A stretch of DNA of 64,000 nucleotides from Patescibacteria group bacterium UBA5532 (GCA_002426885.1 DINU01000018.1:74321-138320); one strand, 5' to 3'; numbered from the stretch's first letter, positions 1 through 11,172 are shown. Notes: generated by a model not told the origin, from the sequence alone. Translations and numbers: made by a program.

Positions 1-854
1 ACGGAATTCAGGGAAATGATTCAATTACTATGAATGGTGGAACGGTCACGATCGATTCAGAAGGAGACTCCTTTAAGTCAGATAATGAAGAAAAAGGAAC
101 CATCGAGATAAATGGTGGAACACTCACGATTAACTCTGGTGATGATGGAATAAAAGCATACTCGATGATCACTGTAAATAATGGTACGATCAGAGTCGAG
201 AGCTCATACGAAGGAATGGAATCAGAAAAGATCATCGTAAATGATGGAAGTGTCACGATCCGCTCTTCTGACGACGGAATAAACGTCACCTCAAGTTCAG
301 CAACAGCAACAGAATGACAGCCAACAATGGGTGGAACTCAGACAGAAAATAGTGACATAAAACTCACGATCAATGGATGAACTGTCCTCGTCAATGCAGA
401 TGGTGACGGACTCGATGCAAATGGATCGATCGAGATAAACGGCGGAAATACGATCGTCTATGGTCCGACAAATGATGGAAATGGAGCTCTTGATTATGAT
501 GCGACATTCACGGTAACTGGCGGAAGTATCATCGCCTTCGGAAGTGCTGGAATGGCTCAGAATATCGGATCGACTTCGACACAGAATGGAGTCCTGATTA
601 ATCTCACGAGCCAGCAAAGTGCAGGATCGACCTTTACTCTGACAGATTCCTCAGGGAACACAATCACAGAGGAAACATCTGAGAAAGTCTACACCTCGAT
701 CCTCGTCTCGAGCTCAAGCCTGAAAACAGGAGAAACATATACATATTCGACCAGTGGCGGAACAAGTGGAACATTTACAGTATCATCCGTGACGACTCAG
801 GTCGGAACAAGTGGTGGAATGTGAGGTGGAAGAGGAGCTCGTCCAGGGATGTAG
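1..854 (+). CDS. Cthe_2159-like beta-helix surface protein (5' partial)
   Basis: The C-terminal part of a secreted repeat protein; the start lies outside the window and the frame begins at base 3. It has tandem beta-strand repeats of the type (N/D)GGT(V/I)TI and SxDDGIK/N, typical of the carbohydrate-binding Cthe_2159 family (Pfam PF14262). The last 100 residues are a Ser/Thr/Gly-rich beta domain. In-frame TGA codons at 315, 375 and 822 read as Gly; the stop is TAG. A full-length paralogue at 41439-43556 aligns over the whole repeat region but continues into SLH domains, which are missing here. Family assignment is from motif recognition; the ligand is unknown. Confidence 0.8.
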
Positions 855-871
855 TATCTGAGAAAATTAAA

Positions 872-896
872 AAAGTCGCTTCGGCGACTTTTTTTG
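872..896 (+). terminator. Rho-independent terminator
   Basis: An AAAGTCGC-TTCG-GCGACTTT hairpin followed by a T run, 18 bases after the stop of the surface protein gene. Confidence 0.85.
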
Positions 897-971
897 TGGA
901 CTTCTGTGATTATCACTTCGCACACAAAATGCAGTTGCACACCGCCTCGCGGGGGTAGGAATCCATATTTG

Positions 972-1120
972 TATAGTAAACGAACTGAAATAGGAGAAAT
1001 TCTGATATTACTTAAAAAAAATAAGCCGAAGGCTCATAATTCCTGTGAATACAGGAATTCAGGAAAAACGAGTAAGAAAAGGAAAGATAAAATTTGTGCT
1101 ATTCAAGTGAAAATACCACA
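972..1120 (+). repeat. MITE copy A (about 150 bp, TATAGT termini)
   Basis: Starts TATAGTAAACGAACTGAAATAG and ends TATTCAAGTGAAAATACCACA, so the ends are imperfect inverted repeats. The interior shares the AAGCCGAAGGCTCATAATTCC core and the following ACGAGTAAG...AAAAT stretch with copy B (16568-16723). The layout is the same as copy C (62571-62721). The right terminus is worn (ACCACA for ACTATA). No transposase is encoded. Confidence 0.7.
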
Positions 1121-1168
1121 GAAGGAAACGAATGCTCGCAAAGAACCAAAAATACAAAACAAAGTTTT

Positions 1169-1196
1169 GTCATTCCTGCGAAGGCAGGAATTATGG
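1169..1196 (+). repeat. REP-like palindrome GTCATTCC...GGAATtatgg
   Basis: A short imperfect palindrome of the family TCATTCCTGCG/CGCAGGAAT. Related units lie near 1031, 17142, 29039, 30732, 43708, 43790, 62634 and 62742. Confidence 0.6.
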
Positions 1197-1298
1197 AAAA
1201 ACGAGCACTGAGTTCGAATTTTCGTCAAGAACAAAAAATCAGAAAAAAGTCGTCGTTCAGAATCAGTAAAAAAGAAATACAGGTATTCTGTATTTCCC

Positions 1299-1325
1299 AA
1301 AAAACTCCCCGAAGGGAGTTTTTTT
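1299..1325 (-). terminator. terminator of tmRNA
   Basis: An AAACTCCC-TTCG-GGGAGTTT hairpin with T/A runs on both sides, just beyond the tmRNA 3' end; could act in both directions. Confidence 0.75.
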
Positions 1326-1334
1326 CAAATCATC

Positions 1335-1749
1335 TGGTGGAGATGGCGGGAACTGCCCCCGCGTGTTCCGAGGTGTCATATATACATCTACGTTTCCTAT
1401 CCGATTCTGCTACTCTTCCATACCAGAGAATGGGAAAGAAAAAGGAAGAGGAGGGATTTCGTTACGTATCATAATCTGAAATATCTCAGAAAGGAATTAT
1501 GTACGACTTATGATACTGAATTTCCTATAAGTTTCAGAAAGTCAGGGTGTAGCAGGTCATCCGACACTCAGTCCCAGAGGGAAAGGCTACGCTGCAAGAG
1601 CAAAAGATTTGTCGTTTGCAGCAGCTCGCATAAGGCGAGCAAGAGGTGAGTTTGCACTTATGTGCGACTGTTTTGATAAGGAAGCACAGACAGCTCCCGA
1701 AACGCATATATACGGCACGGATCTCAGAGTCGAATACTATATCATCCCC
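1335..1749 (-). ncRNA. ssrA: tmRNA (transfer-messenger RNA)
   Basis: Rescues stalled ribosomes and tags the nascent peptide. On the minus strand the 5' end GGGGATG (1749-1743) pairs with CATCTCC next to an encoded ACCA ending at 1335, forming a 7-bp acceptor stem. The ATTCGACTC element follows, as in other tmRNAs. The tag frame at 1655-1587 starts GCA AAC and encodes 22 residues ending AAANDKSFALAA, then TAG, which is a stop under code 25. The T-arm stem GCGGG/CCCGC is intact, but its loop reads GGCAGTT instead of TTCRANT. Length about 415 nt. The exact resume codon is inferred. Confidence 0.9.
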
Positions 1750-1866
1750 GTGACGTGCACAGTGTATGTATTTTTCTCGGAAAGTCGAGTAGAAAAGTGA
1801 TATCCTCCGAGAGAAAGAGAGTTCTTACACGAAAAAATATGCCAAGAAAGCGAGAAAGAATATATT

Positions 1867-1896
1867 TTGAATTCTGGGTTTTCTTCATAATATAAC
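1867..1896 (+). promoter_or_regulatory. probable hsdM promoter
   Basis: TTGAAT, an 18-base spacer, then TATAAC; the ATG lies 22 bases past the -10 box. No Shine-Dalgarno sequence precedes the start. Confidence 0.45.
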
Positions 1897-1918
1897 CCAC
1901 ATATCCGAACTACATATT

Positions 1919-3466
1919 ATGACCAAAGATCAAGAAAGGGCCGAGCTTCATAAATCTATCTGGCAAATGGCAAACACCGCCAGAGGAAGTGTCGACGGCT
2001 GGGATTTTAAGCAGTATGTCCTTGGAATGCTCTTTTATCGTTTTATCAGTGAAAATCTCACGAAATATATTAACGATAACGAACCTGATAGTCATTTTGA
2101 CTATGTAAAAATTACTGATGCACAAGCGGAATATGGGAGAAAAGATACGGTCAAAGAAAAAGGATTTTTTATCCTCCCGAGTGAGCTCTTTATCAATGTC
2201 GTAAAAAAAGCAAAAAACGATCCTGATCTCAATGAAACACTTTCCAAGGTATTTAAGCATATCGAATCATCAGCCAATGGGACGGAAAGTGAAGACGATA
2301 TCAAATGACTCTTCGATGATTTTAATGTGAACTCGAATAAGCTCGGTAACACTGTCGAACAGAGAAATAAAAAATTAACAGAACTCTTGGAATCAGTCGC
2401 CAATCTTCCACTCGGAAACTATGATGAGAATACGATCGATCTCTTCGGAGATGCCTATGAATATCTCATGGGCATGTATGCATCCAATGCAGGAAAATCA
2501 GGAGGAGAATTTTTTACTCCTCAAGAAGTCAGTGAGCTCCTCGCTGAGATCACAACTGTGGGCAAAATCTCCGTCAACAAAGTCTATGATCCCTGCTGTG
2601 GGTCAGGTTCTCTCCTTCTGAAATTTGCGAAAGTCCTCGGTAAAGACAATGTTCGCCAATGATTCTACGGACAGGAGATCAATATCACGACCTATAACCT
2701 CTGTCGTATCAATATGTTTCTCCATGATATCAACTACGAAAAGTTCAATATCGCGCATGGAGATACGCTCACTCATCCTCAGCACTGGGATGATGAACCG
2801 TTTGATGCGATCGTCTCCAATCCTCCCTACTCGATCAACTGGGAAGGAGACGCCAATCCCATCCTTATCAATGATCCTCGTTTCTCCCCTGCGGGTGTCC
2901 TCGCTCCCAAATCCAAGGCCGATCTCGCCTTCACGCTCCATATGCTGAGCTGGCTCGCGACCAGTGGGACGGCTGCGATCGTCGAGTTCCCAGGAGTGCT
3001 CTATCGATGAGGAGCTGAAGCCAAAATCCGCAAATATCTCATCGATAACAACTACATCGACGCTGTGATCCAGCTCCCGCCAGACCTCTTTTTCGGGACA
3101 TCGATCGCGACCTGTATCATGGTACTCAAAAAATCCAAATCTGACAATAAGACGCTGTTTATCGACGCATCGAGTGAGTTCGTCCGTGGAAGTGCCAAGA
3201 ATACTCTCAGTCCAGACAATCGCAAGAAAATCCTCGACGCCTACACTGCTCGCACGGATAGCGAGTATTTTGCTAAGCTCGTGGATAATGCCGATATCGC
3301 TACCAACGACTACAATATCGCGGTCTCGAGCTATGTCGAGCAAGAAGATACCAGAGAGAAGATCGATATTACAGAATTAAATCAAAAAATCGAAACGATA
3401 GTGGCGAGACAAAGTGAGCTCAGAGCATCGATTGATCAGATCGTGGCAGAGATAGAGAGAAAGTAA
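1919..3466 (+). CDS. hsdM: Type I restriction-modification DNA methyltransferase subunit M
   Basis: An N6-adenine methyltransferase that works with HsdS and also joins HsdR in the restriction complex. 515 aa, the usual length. The N-terminal HsdM helical domain (about 5-130) is followed by the SAM-binding motif DPCCGSGSLL (from residue 224) and the catalytic NPPY (301-304). In-frame TGA at 2306, 2660 and 3008 read as Gly; the stop is TAA. It opens the island rhuM-ATPase-hsdS-hsdR, all on the same strand. All motifs are intact, so it is probably active. Confidence 0.96.
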
Positions 3467-3519
3467 TTCAGTTATAAAGTACTCCTTTATAACTGACTCT
3501 ATTTATAACAAAATTCATC

Positions 3520-4545
3520 ATGACGCAAGACATCCAAGAACAACACAGTAGTATCATCCTCTATGAGTGAGGAAATGGAGAATTTCATGTCGAAGTCCGT
3601 CTCGAAGACGAGACCGTATGGCTCACGCAAGATCGTATGGCTGAGCTTTTTGATGTACAAAGACCCGCAATCACAAAGCATCTCAAGAACATTTTTGATG
3701 ATGGAGAACTGGATGAAAAATCAGTTAGTTCCATTTTGGAACATACTGCCACCGATGGTAAAAACTATCAAACAAAATTTTACAATCTTGATGCTATCAT
3801 CGCCGTCTGATATCGCGTCAACAGCAAAAAGGCAACCAACTTCAGAATCTGGGCGACCAACATCCTCAAAGAATACATCAAAAAAGGATTTGCTATGGAT
3901 GACCAGAGACTCAAACAATCCTGATGAGGCAACTACTGGAAAGAGCTTCTCGATCGTATCCGTGATATCCGCAGTAGTGAAAAAGCTCTCTACCGCCAAG
4001 TTCTCGATCTCTATGCGACCAGTATCGACTACGATCCCAAGAGTCCTGTATCCATCGAGTTCTTCAAGATCGTGCAAAACAAGCTCCACTATGCCACGAG
4101 CAAACATACTGCTGCCGAGCTCATCCATGAGCGTGCTGATGCGACCAAAGACTGGATGGGGCTCACCACCTTCGCAGGAGCTATCCCTACACTCTCTGAT
4201 GTCACCATTGCAAAAAACTATCTCACACAAGATGAACTCTTCCGTCTGAATCGTATGGTATCAGCATTTTTCGATCTAGCGGAGATCAAAGCCAGCGAAC
4301 AGACACAGATGACGATGCACGACTGGATCACGGAGCTCGACAAGTTCGCGGACAACTACGGCAAGTGAGTCCTTTCGGATGCTGGCACCGTCTCTCATCA
4401 GCAAGCGATCGACAAAGCGACGAGTGAGTACCGCAGCTATCAAGCCAAGACGCTCTCTCCCGTAGAAGAATCCTATCTCGAGAATATCAAGGCAGTACAG
4501 AAACAAGTCGAACGCCAGACCAAGGGAAGTGGGGAAGGTGGATAG
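3520..4545 (+). CDS. RhuM family protein (restriction-island associated)
   Basis: 341 aa, matching the RhuM/virulence-protein family (PF13310) by its N-terminal WLTQDRMAELF segment, a helix-turn-helix-like start followed by KHLKNIF. The central part has FYNLDAIIAVGYRVNS and FRIWATNILKEYI. The molecular function is not established. Such genes often sit inside type I restriction loci between hsdM and hsdS, as here. TGA codons (for example the pair at the QSGGNYW segment, and the one at 4366) read as Gly; the stop is TAG. The C-terminal 60 residues are charged and helical. Confidence 0.85.
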
Positions 4546-4598
4546 AGAGGTGGCGGAGATAGAGGGGAGATAGATTTTTATTACTATTTTTCAAAATT

Positions 4599-6170
4599 AT
4601 GAAACTTCAAAAGATTACAATTCAAAATTTTAGAGGAATAAAAGAACTAAAAGATTTTGAACTAAAAAATCTCTCTTTATTGGTCGGTGAGAATGGATGC
4701 AGCAAAACATCTATTTTAGAAGCAATTAATTTTTGTCTTTCTCCTTATTTTTTATCTGGAAGAATAAAACACACAGATTTTTATCAAGGCGAGGATTGCG
4801 AAATAAATATTTCACTAGAATTTGATGAAACTTTTAAAGCTTTTCTACCTGATTGATATGCAAAACAGGAAGTTGAATGCAATAAAATATGTTTGAATAT
4901 AAAAAAAAGGAATAGAGCAACACCTAACAAGGCATTTTCCGACATTGTTGTGGTTTCACATTATGTTCTACCAAATAGACCTAAAGACAATGATAATGGC
5001 TGGGAGATCACTAGAAAAACATGAACAAAATTTAAATTTGATGAAAGATTACTTACTTTTCCCTTAGAAACTGAAGGATTATTAAAAAGTTTTTATTTTC
5101 AAAAAAATAGAGATAAACAAATCCAAAAGGGATTTAATTCTTCTATTTCTTCGGTTTTTGAAGACTTCAACTGGAGGTTTAATAAAGAGATAAGAACTCT
5201 AGAAGAGAAAGAGGATTTTGAGTGAGAAAAATTTATCATTCAAAAAAATAACTTTGAAAAATATATTTTGGAACAAATTGATGAGAAATCACAAGAAAAA
5301 ACATTTGAAACACTTAACACTAAACTTAAGAAAGTAGGATTATCAGAAATTAACTTATCACTCATTGATGGTAATGCTCCTTTTGATAGTGCATTTTTAT
5401 CTCAAAAGTTTGATAGTTTGGATCTTTCTATATGACAAATATGATCAGGCATAGAAATGATTGTTGCTCTTATGTTTTTGGAAACAATGGCAGAAATTTC
5501 AAAAGAAAATATCTTAATATTGATTGATGAACCTGAGCTCCATTTGCATCCGGAGTTGCAATATAATCTTATCAAACATATAATTTCATCTTTTGACACC
5601 AATCAATTCTTACTCTCAACTCATTCCCCACTTTTCGTTAAACAAACTCTATCTAATGACAGTGATAAAATTCAAATCCATTGTTTGAAAAAAGAGGATA
5701 AAGAGATAAGAGTTCTAGAATTAGAATCAAGAGTTTTGCCGTATCTTTCAGCAAATGAAATAAATTATATTGCATTTGGACTTCCTACAGAAGAATATCA
5801 CAATGAATTATATAATGAAATTGAGAATAATTTTTGGAATAATCCAGGTAATGATTTTAAAATACTAAAAACAGCTTGAACCTATGACATAAAAGATTGA
5901 AGGCAGATTGTCTTTGATAATGAATTTTTTAACAAACAGAATAAAGAACTTATAGATAGTCCATTTATGACTCATCAAAACAAAGTCACAAAACACACCT
6001 ACATCAGAAATAAAATACATCATAGTAAAGATTACTGATGATCTCCTACGACTCAAGAATTGGAGGAATCAATAGAAAAGATGAGAAATTTATATAACAA
6101 TTCAACCATATGTCCCACTCCCACCCCACCCTCTCTTCCCCCATCACCCAATACTGCCCCGATGGAGTAG
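4599..6170 (+). CDS. AAA/OLD-type ATPase with C-terminal HEPN-like RNase motif
   Basis: 523 aa. The N-terminal ABC/OLD-type ATPase starts with IQNFRGIKEL and Walker A GENGCSKT (30-37). A coiled middle region follows, then Walker B ILILIDEPELHLHP (about 305-318) and the H-loop STHSPLF. The C-terminal 120 residues leave the ATPase fold and contain HTYIRNKIHH (R470, N471, H474/H475), matching the HEPN RNase signature R-N-x(2-4)-H. It lies between hsdM/rhuM and hsdS, and hsdS starts inside its end (6110). The position and domain order resemble the PrrC and RloC anticodon nucleases. Base composition is markedly AT-rich, with at least nine TGA glycines. The nuclease role is inference. Confidence 0.7.
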
Positions 6171-7447
6171 GATTTTTGGAAGTAGGTAAGATTTGCCAAG
6201 TAAATCGTGGGAGAGTGATGTCAAAAGATTATCTTAGAGATAATGCATGAGAGTATCCTGTATATTCTTCACAGACTCTCAATAATTGAGTTTTTGGATT
6301 GATAGATTCTTATGATTATGATGGTGAATACGTAACTTGGACTACAGATTGAGCAAATGCATGATCAGTATTTTATCGCAATGGAAGATTTAGTATAACA
6401 AATGTTTGTGGATTATTAAAGCCGAAAGATGAAACTTTTTTACATGTTAAATATTTGGCATACACTTTATGAACTATTGCAAAGTCTTATGTAAATGCTG
6501 GTATGTGAAATCCTAAAATTATGAGTAATGTAATGGAAAAAATCTCCATCCCCATCCCACCACTCCCCGTCCAAGAGGAGATTGTCCGTATCCTCGATAC
6601 CTTTACCGAGCTGGAGGCGGAGCTGGAGGCGGAGCTGGAGGCACGCACACAGCAGTATGAGTACTATCGTGATAGTCTGCTGAGTTTCGAGGATGATGAG
6701 GTGGAGTGGAAAGAATTAGGAGAAGTAGCACACTATTCAAAAACAAGAATATCAGCAAACGAGCTGAATCATGAAAATTATGTTGGCGTTGATAATCTTT
6801 TGCAAAATAAACAAGGTAAGACACTATCAAATTATGTTCCTACTTCTTGAAACTTAACAAAGTATGAGGTTGGAGATATTTTGATTTGAAATATTAGGCC
6901 TTATTTAAAAAAGATCTGGAAAGCTAATAATTGTGGCTGAACAAATGGAGATGTGCTGGTTATCAGAATTAAAGAAGATGAAACTCTTAGCTCTGAATAT
7001 TTATATTATTTGATATCATCAGAATGATTTTTTGATTATTCAATGCAACACGCAAAATGAGCAAAAATGCCTCGTTGAAGCAAAGAAGCAATAATGAAAT
7101 TTAAAATCCCCATTCCATCGCTCGAACGCCAAGCTGAGATTGTCCGTATCCTTGATCAGTTTGATGCACTCGTGCATGATATCTCAATCGGTCTCCCTGC
7201 AGAGCTCCAGGCTCGTAGACAGCAGTATGAGTGCTATAGAGAGCGACTCCTGACTTTCAGACCTCTCAATCCTGACAAAGACGATGATATGCCTCCGAGC
7301 TATACTCCAAATAATAATGCTCCGACAACACCAATGGGTGGAGGAAAATCTCGAGGTATCCAGCTCATCCAGACTACCAAACCTTTTACGCCATATGGAA
7401 TTATCGCCGAGCTTCCAAATAGTATCATTGCCTTTAAGTATACATAA
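6110..7447 (+). CDS. hsdS: Type I restriction-modification specificity subunit S
   Basis: Sets the DNA target of the HsdM/HsdR complex. 445 aa with two target-recognition domains. Each is followed by a conserved spacer helix: IPIPPLPVQEEIVRILDTF...EARTQQYEYYRDSLLSF and IPIPSLERQAEIVRILDQF...QARRQQYECYRERLLTF. The first spacer carries a short repeat of ELEA units (6610-6640). The start overlaps the ATPase gene by 61 bases. The recognition domains are AT-rich and packed with TGA glycine codons; the spacers are not. This suggests recombining recognition domains. Stop TAA. Confidence 0.93.
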
Positions 7448-7456
7448 TATTTTTCT

Positions 7457-10400
7457 ATGAACCTTCCAGCCATATCTCCGACCGTAATAGAGAATTTTCA
7501 GCCTTCTCCTCGCAGAGCTGAACACTATCAGAGTGAGGCAGAACTCGAAAAAGAGTTTGTTGCACAGCTACAGACACAAGCCTATGAGTATCTACCGATC
7601 ACACAGGAGTCTGACTTGATCATCAATCTCAGGACACAACTGGAGAAACTCAATCATTACACTTTTAGCGATCAGGAGTGGAAGCACTTTTTTGACAATG
7701 AAATAGCCAATACCAACCAGGGTATTCAAGAAAAAACCACCACCATCCAAGAAGATTATATCAAGATACTCAGACGTGATGATGGGTCAGAGAAAAATAT
7801 TTACCTCATCGACAAAGCTAATATACACAATAATACTCTCCAAGTCATCAACCAATACGCTACTGACGATGGTCAGAGATCCAATCGCTATGATGTGACG
7901 ATACTCGTCAACGGACTTCCTCTCGTACATATCGAGCTCAAGAGGAGATGAGTCGCTCTCCAAGAAGCATTCAATCAGATCAATCGTTACCAGAGAGAAA
8001 GTTTTTGGGCAGCGAGTGGACTGTTTGAGCATGTGCAGCTCTTTGTCATCTCCAATGGGACGCATACCAAGTATTACAGTAATACAACTCGCTTCTCTCA
8101 TATCAAAGAGCACAATGGCAATAACAATTCCAAAGGTAAAAAATCAAGTAATAGCTTTGAGTTTACGAGCTGGTGGGCTGATCATACCAATAGACCGATC
8201 ACGGATCTTGTCGATTTTTCGAAGACTTTTTTTGCGAAGCACACGATCCTCAATATCCTGACTAGATATTGTGTATTTACCGCTGACAAGTCACTCCTCG
8301 TGATGAGACCCTATCAGATCGTCGCCACAGAGAAGATCATCAATAGGATAGAAACCAGTACCAATTACAAAAAATATAGCACCGTCGATGCGGGATGATA
8401 TGTCTGGCATACGACCGGATCAGGGAAGACGCTCACGAGTTTCAAGACCGCACAGCTTGCAAGCAAATTACCGTATATCAAAAAAGTCCTCTTCGTCGTC
8501 GATAGGAAAGACCTCGACTACCAGACCATGAAAGAATATGATAAGTTCGAAAAGTGAGCAGCCAATAGTAATGGAAGTACTGCCAAACTCCAGAAACAAC
8601 TCGAAGATCCAAACGCTACGATCATCATCACCACCATCCAGAAACTAGATAAATTTATCAAGAAAAATAAGGGACATGAGATTTTTGGTGGACATATTGT
8701 CCTTATTTTTGATGAGTGTCACCGTTCTCAGTTTGGAGATATGCACAAGTCCATCACCAAAGCATTTACCAAGTATCATCTCTTCGGGTTTACTGGGACC
8801 CCGATCTTTGCGATCAATTCATCCTCTGGCAGTCATCCTGATCTGAGGACGACAGAACAAGCCTTTGGAGAGAAGCTTCATACCTATACGATTGTTGATG
8901 CTATCGCTGACAAAAATGTCCTCCCCTTCAAGGTGGATTATGTCTCTACCATCAAAAAATATGAAAATATCGAAGACACTCAAGTCACTGATATTGATAG
9001 AGAAAAAGCACTTTCTGACCCCAAGAGAGTCAGCAATATCGTCGAGTATATTCGTACTCATTTCGATGCCAAAACCCATAGGAACAAATTCTATACCATC
9101 AAAGAGAGGAGACTGAGATGATTTAACTCGATCTTTGCTGTATCATCTATCGATATGGCCAAACTGTACTATACTGAATTCCAGAAACAACTCAAAGATC
9201 TCCCGAGCGATCAGAAACTCAAAATAGCAACGATCTTTAGCTATGCAACCAATGAAGAAGATGCTGATGGCACCACGGATGAAAACTCAGAAGATACCAA
9301 TAATTTAAGTGGTACAGACAGAGATTTCTTAGAACAAACGATAGAAGACTATAATGCTATATTTGGTACATCCTATGACACCTCCTCAGACAAATTTCAG
9401 AACTACTATAAAGACGTCAGCCAGAGAGTGAAAGAGAGAGAAATCGATATTCTGATCGTGGTCAATATGTTTTTGACTGGATTTGATGCGACAACGCTCA
9501 ATACACTCTGGGTCGATAAGAGTCTCAGATCACATGGTCTGATTCAGGCTTTTTCTAGAACCAATCGCATTCTCAACACCATCAAAACATTCGGGAATAT
9601 CGTCTGTTTCCGTAATCTCGAAAAAAGGACGAATGATGCTATAGCTCTCTTTGGAGATAAGCAAGCAGGCGGTATCGTCCTGCTCAAGACTTTCGATGAG
9701 TACTATAATGGATATGAACAAAACGATGAACCAGTAAGAGGTTATAAAAGTCTTGTCGAAGAATTACTATCCAAATATCCCATAGGAGAAAGAATACTCT
9801 GAGAAAGTAACGAAAAAGGATTTGTGAAGCTCTATAGTGGTGTGTTAAAGGTACGAAATATTCTCTCCGTATTCGATGAATTTATCGGACGAGAAATACT
9901 GACAGAGAGGGATATCCAGGATTATCATAGCATGTATATCGATCTCTACCATAAATTCAGAACGAAACACACTATGGATAAAGTCAGTATTAATGATGAT
10001 CTCATCTTTGAGATGGAGCTTATTAAACAAGTGGAAATAAATATCGATTATATTCTTGATATGATCAAGAAGTATCACACGAACAACATAAAAGACAAAG
10101 AAATACTCGCCGATATCAATAGAGCCATCGAATCAAGTGTAGAACTCCGCAACAAGAAAGACCTGATCGATCAATTTATCGAATCACTCGATATATCTTC
10201 TCAGATTGATGAGGACTGGATTACTTTCGTAGAGAAGAAAAAACAGGAGGAATTACAGGGGATAATAGAAGAGGAGAATCTGAATCCCGAGGAAACCCAT
10301 ATATTTATAAAGAATGCCTTCAGAAATGGCGAAGTTCTCGCGACGGGTACTGCTCTCGCAAAGATTCTTCCGCCAGTATCTCGCTTCAGTCCCGATGGAG

Positions 10401-10492
10401 AGAGGACGAAGAAGCGTGAGAATGTGATCGCAAGACTCATGCGATTTTTCGAGCGATTTTTCGATATATCCAGGAAAGAAACCGAGCAATAA
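7457..10492 (+). CDS. hsdR: Type I restriction enzyme subunit R
   Basis: The ATP-dependent translocase and nuclease of the complex. 1011 aa, normal length. The N-terminal nuclease domain ends near HIELKRRG (about residue 160-168), which supplies the E-x-K of the PD-(D/E)xK motif. Walker A TGSGKT lies near residue 320 and the DECH box at 419. The helicase core continues to GLIQAFSRTNR, followed by a C-terminal helical domain. TGA at 7949, 8396, 9119 and 9800 among others read as Gly; stop TAA. The gene starts 10 bases after hsdS with a TTTTTCT leader and no Shine-Dalgarno site. Probably functional. Confidence 0.95.
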
Positions 10493-10521
10493 TCCCGCAC
10501 AAAGGAGAAAAACCCTGTGCA

Positions 10522-10854
10522 TTATTCTCCTCCCATTTCGAGAAAAAAAATCGCAGAAATCCCGAGCAGAATACCGATACACTGATATATATTCAGTGTC
10601 TCATGAAAGTAGAACCAGCTTACGATCAGAAGTGTCACGATATTAAATATTTCCAGGATAATAGAAGCGACAGCTATGTTCGTATATTTATAGCTCAGCA
10701 CGAGAAATATAAGCCCCACGAGATAGATCAGAAGTCCAGCAACAAATATAAAAGGACTATTATCCATAACCCACTTCTTCATAACGATATCCCCCACCGT
10801 AAGGACAGAACCACCGATGAACAACAGTAGAAATGGGAGGTATTGCATAAACAT
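10522..10854 (-). CDS. Small DMT/EamA-like transporter
   Basis: 110 aa with four predicted membrane helices, like one half of an EamA protein or an SMR-type exporter (ArnE/F-like). It starts MQYLPFLLLFIGGSVL and ends YFHETLNIYQCIGILLGISAIF; the latter segment is the usual EamA/SMR last helix. It has no TGA codons, which is rare here. It converges with hsdR. The substrate is unknown. The alternative start at the second Met is 2 residues in. Confidence 0.65.
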   Translation of the reverse strand: MFMQYLPFLLLFIGGSVLTVGDIVMKKWVMDNSPFIFVAGLLIYLVGLIFLVLSYKYTNIAVASIILEIFNIVTLLIVSWFYFHETLNIYQCIGILLGISAIFFLEMGGE

Positions 10855-10932
10855 GACATAATAATGTACGTACTGTACACGATTTCTCGAGAGAGAGCAA
10901 AAAATCGTGTATTTTTATATTTCCAAAAATAA

Positions 10933-10960
10933 AAAGCATCCGTCTGAAAACCGATGCTTT
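10933..10960 (-). terminator. terminator downstream of tRNA-Phe
   Basis: An AAGCATC/GATGCTT hairpin with an A/T-rich tail following the minus-strand tRNA. Confidence 0.7.
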
Positions 10961-10974
10961 ATGATCACATTCTG

Positions 10975-11049
10975 TGGTGGCGAGGAGTAGAATCGAACTA
11001 CCGACACAAGGCTTTTCAGGCCTCTGCTCTACCACTGAGCTACCCCGCC
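10975..11049 (-). tRNA. tRNA-Phe (GAA)
   Basis: 75-nt cloverleaf. Acceptor GGCGGGG pairs with CCTCGCC, discriminator A and encoded CCA. D-arm AGCTCAGTGGTAGAGC, anticodon loop CTGAAAA giving GAA, T-arm with TTCGATT loop. Confidence 0.95.
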
Positions 11050-11143
11050 AAGAGTGGAGTAAAGATATGGAGAAATGAAAAGAAGTCAATGTTTTTCTTT
11101 TTATCCTCTCAGAAATCTCATAACAATGAGGAAATTATAATAT

Positions 11144-11172
11144 TTGACATATATGCAAATATGTATTATAAT
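11144..11172 (+). promoter_or_regulatory. consensus sigma-70 promoter
   Basis: TTGACA (11144-11149), a 17-base spacer, TATAAT (11167-11172). Both boxes are perfect. It drives the membrane protein at 11210. Confidence 0.85.

Larger units (their letters stand above)
855..1334. other. gene-free repeat region
   Basis: This gap holds the terminator at 872, MITE copy A, two GTCATTCC-type palindromes and the terminator at 1299. Open frames through it are made of repeat sequence and show no protein-like composition. Confidence 0.6.

Noticed and set aside
855..1334. CRISPR array
   Set aside because: The repeats are few, unequal in spacing and palindromic MITE/REP units, with no uniform spacers and no cas genes.
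2603..3343. Long antisense open frame of 246 codons inside hsdM
   Set aside because: It mirrors the codon pattern of hsdM and has no recognisable motif; hsdM is certain.
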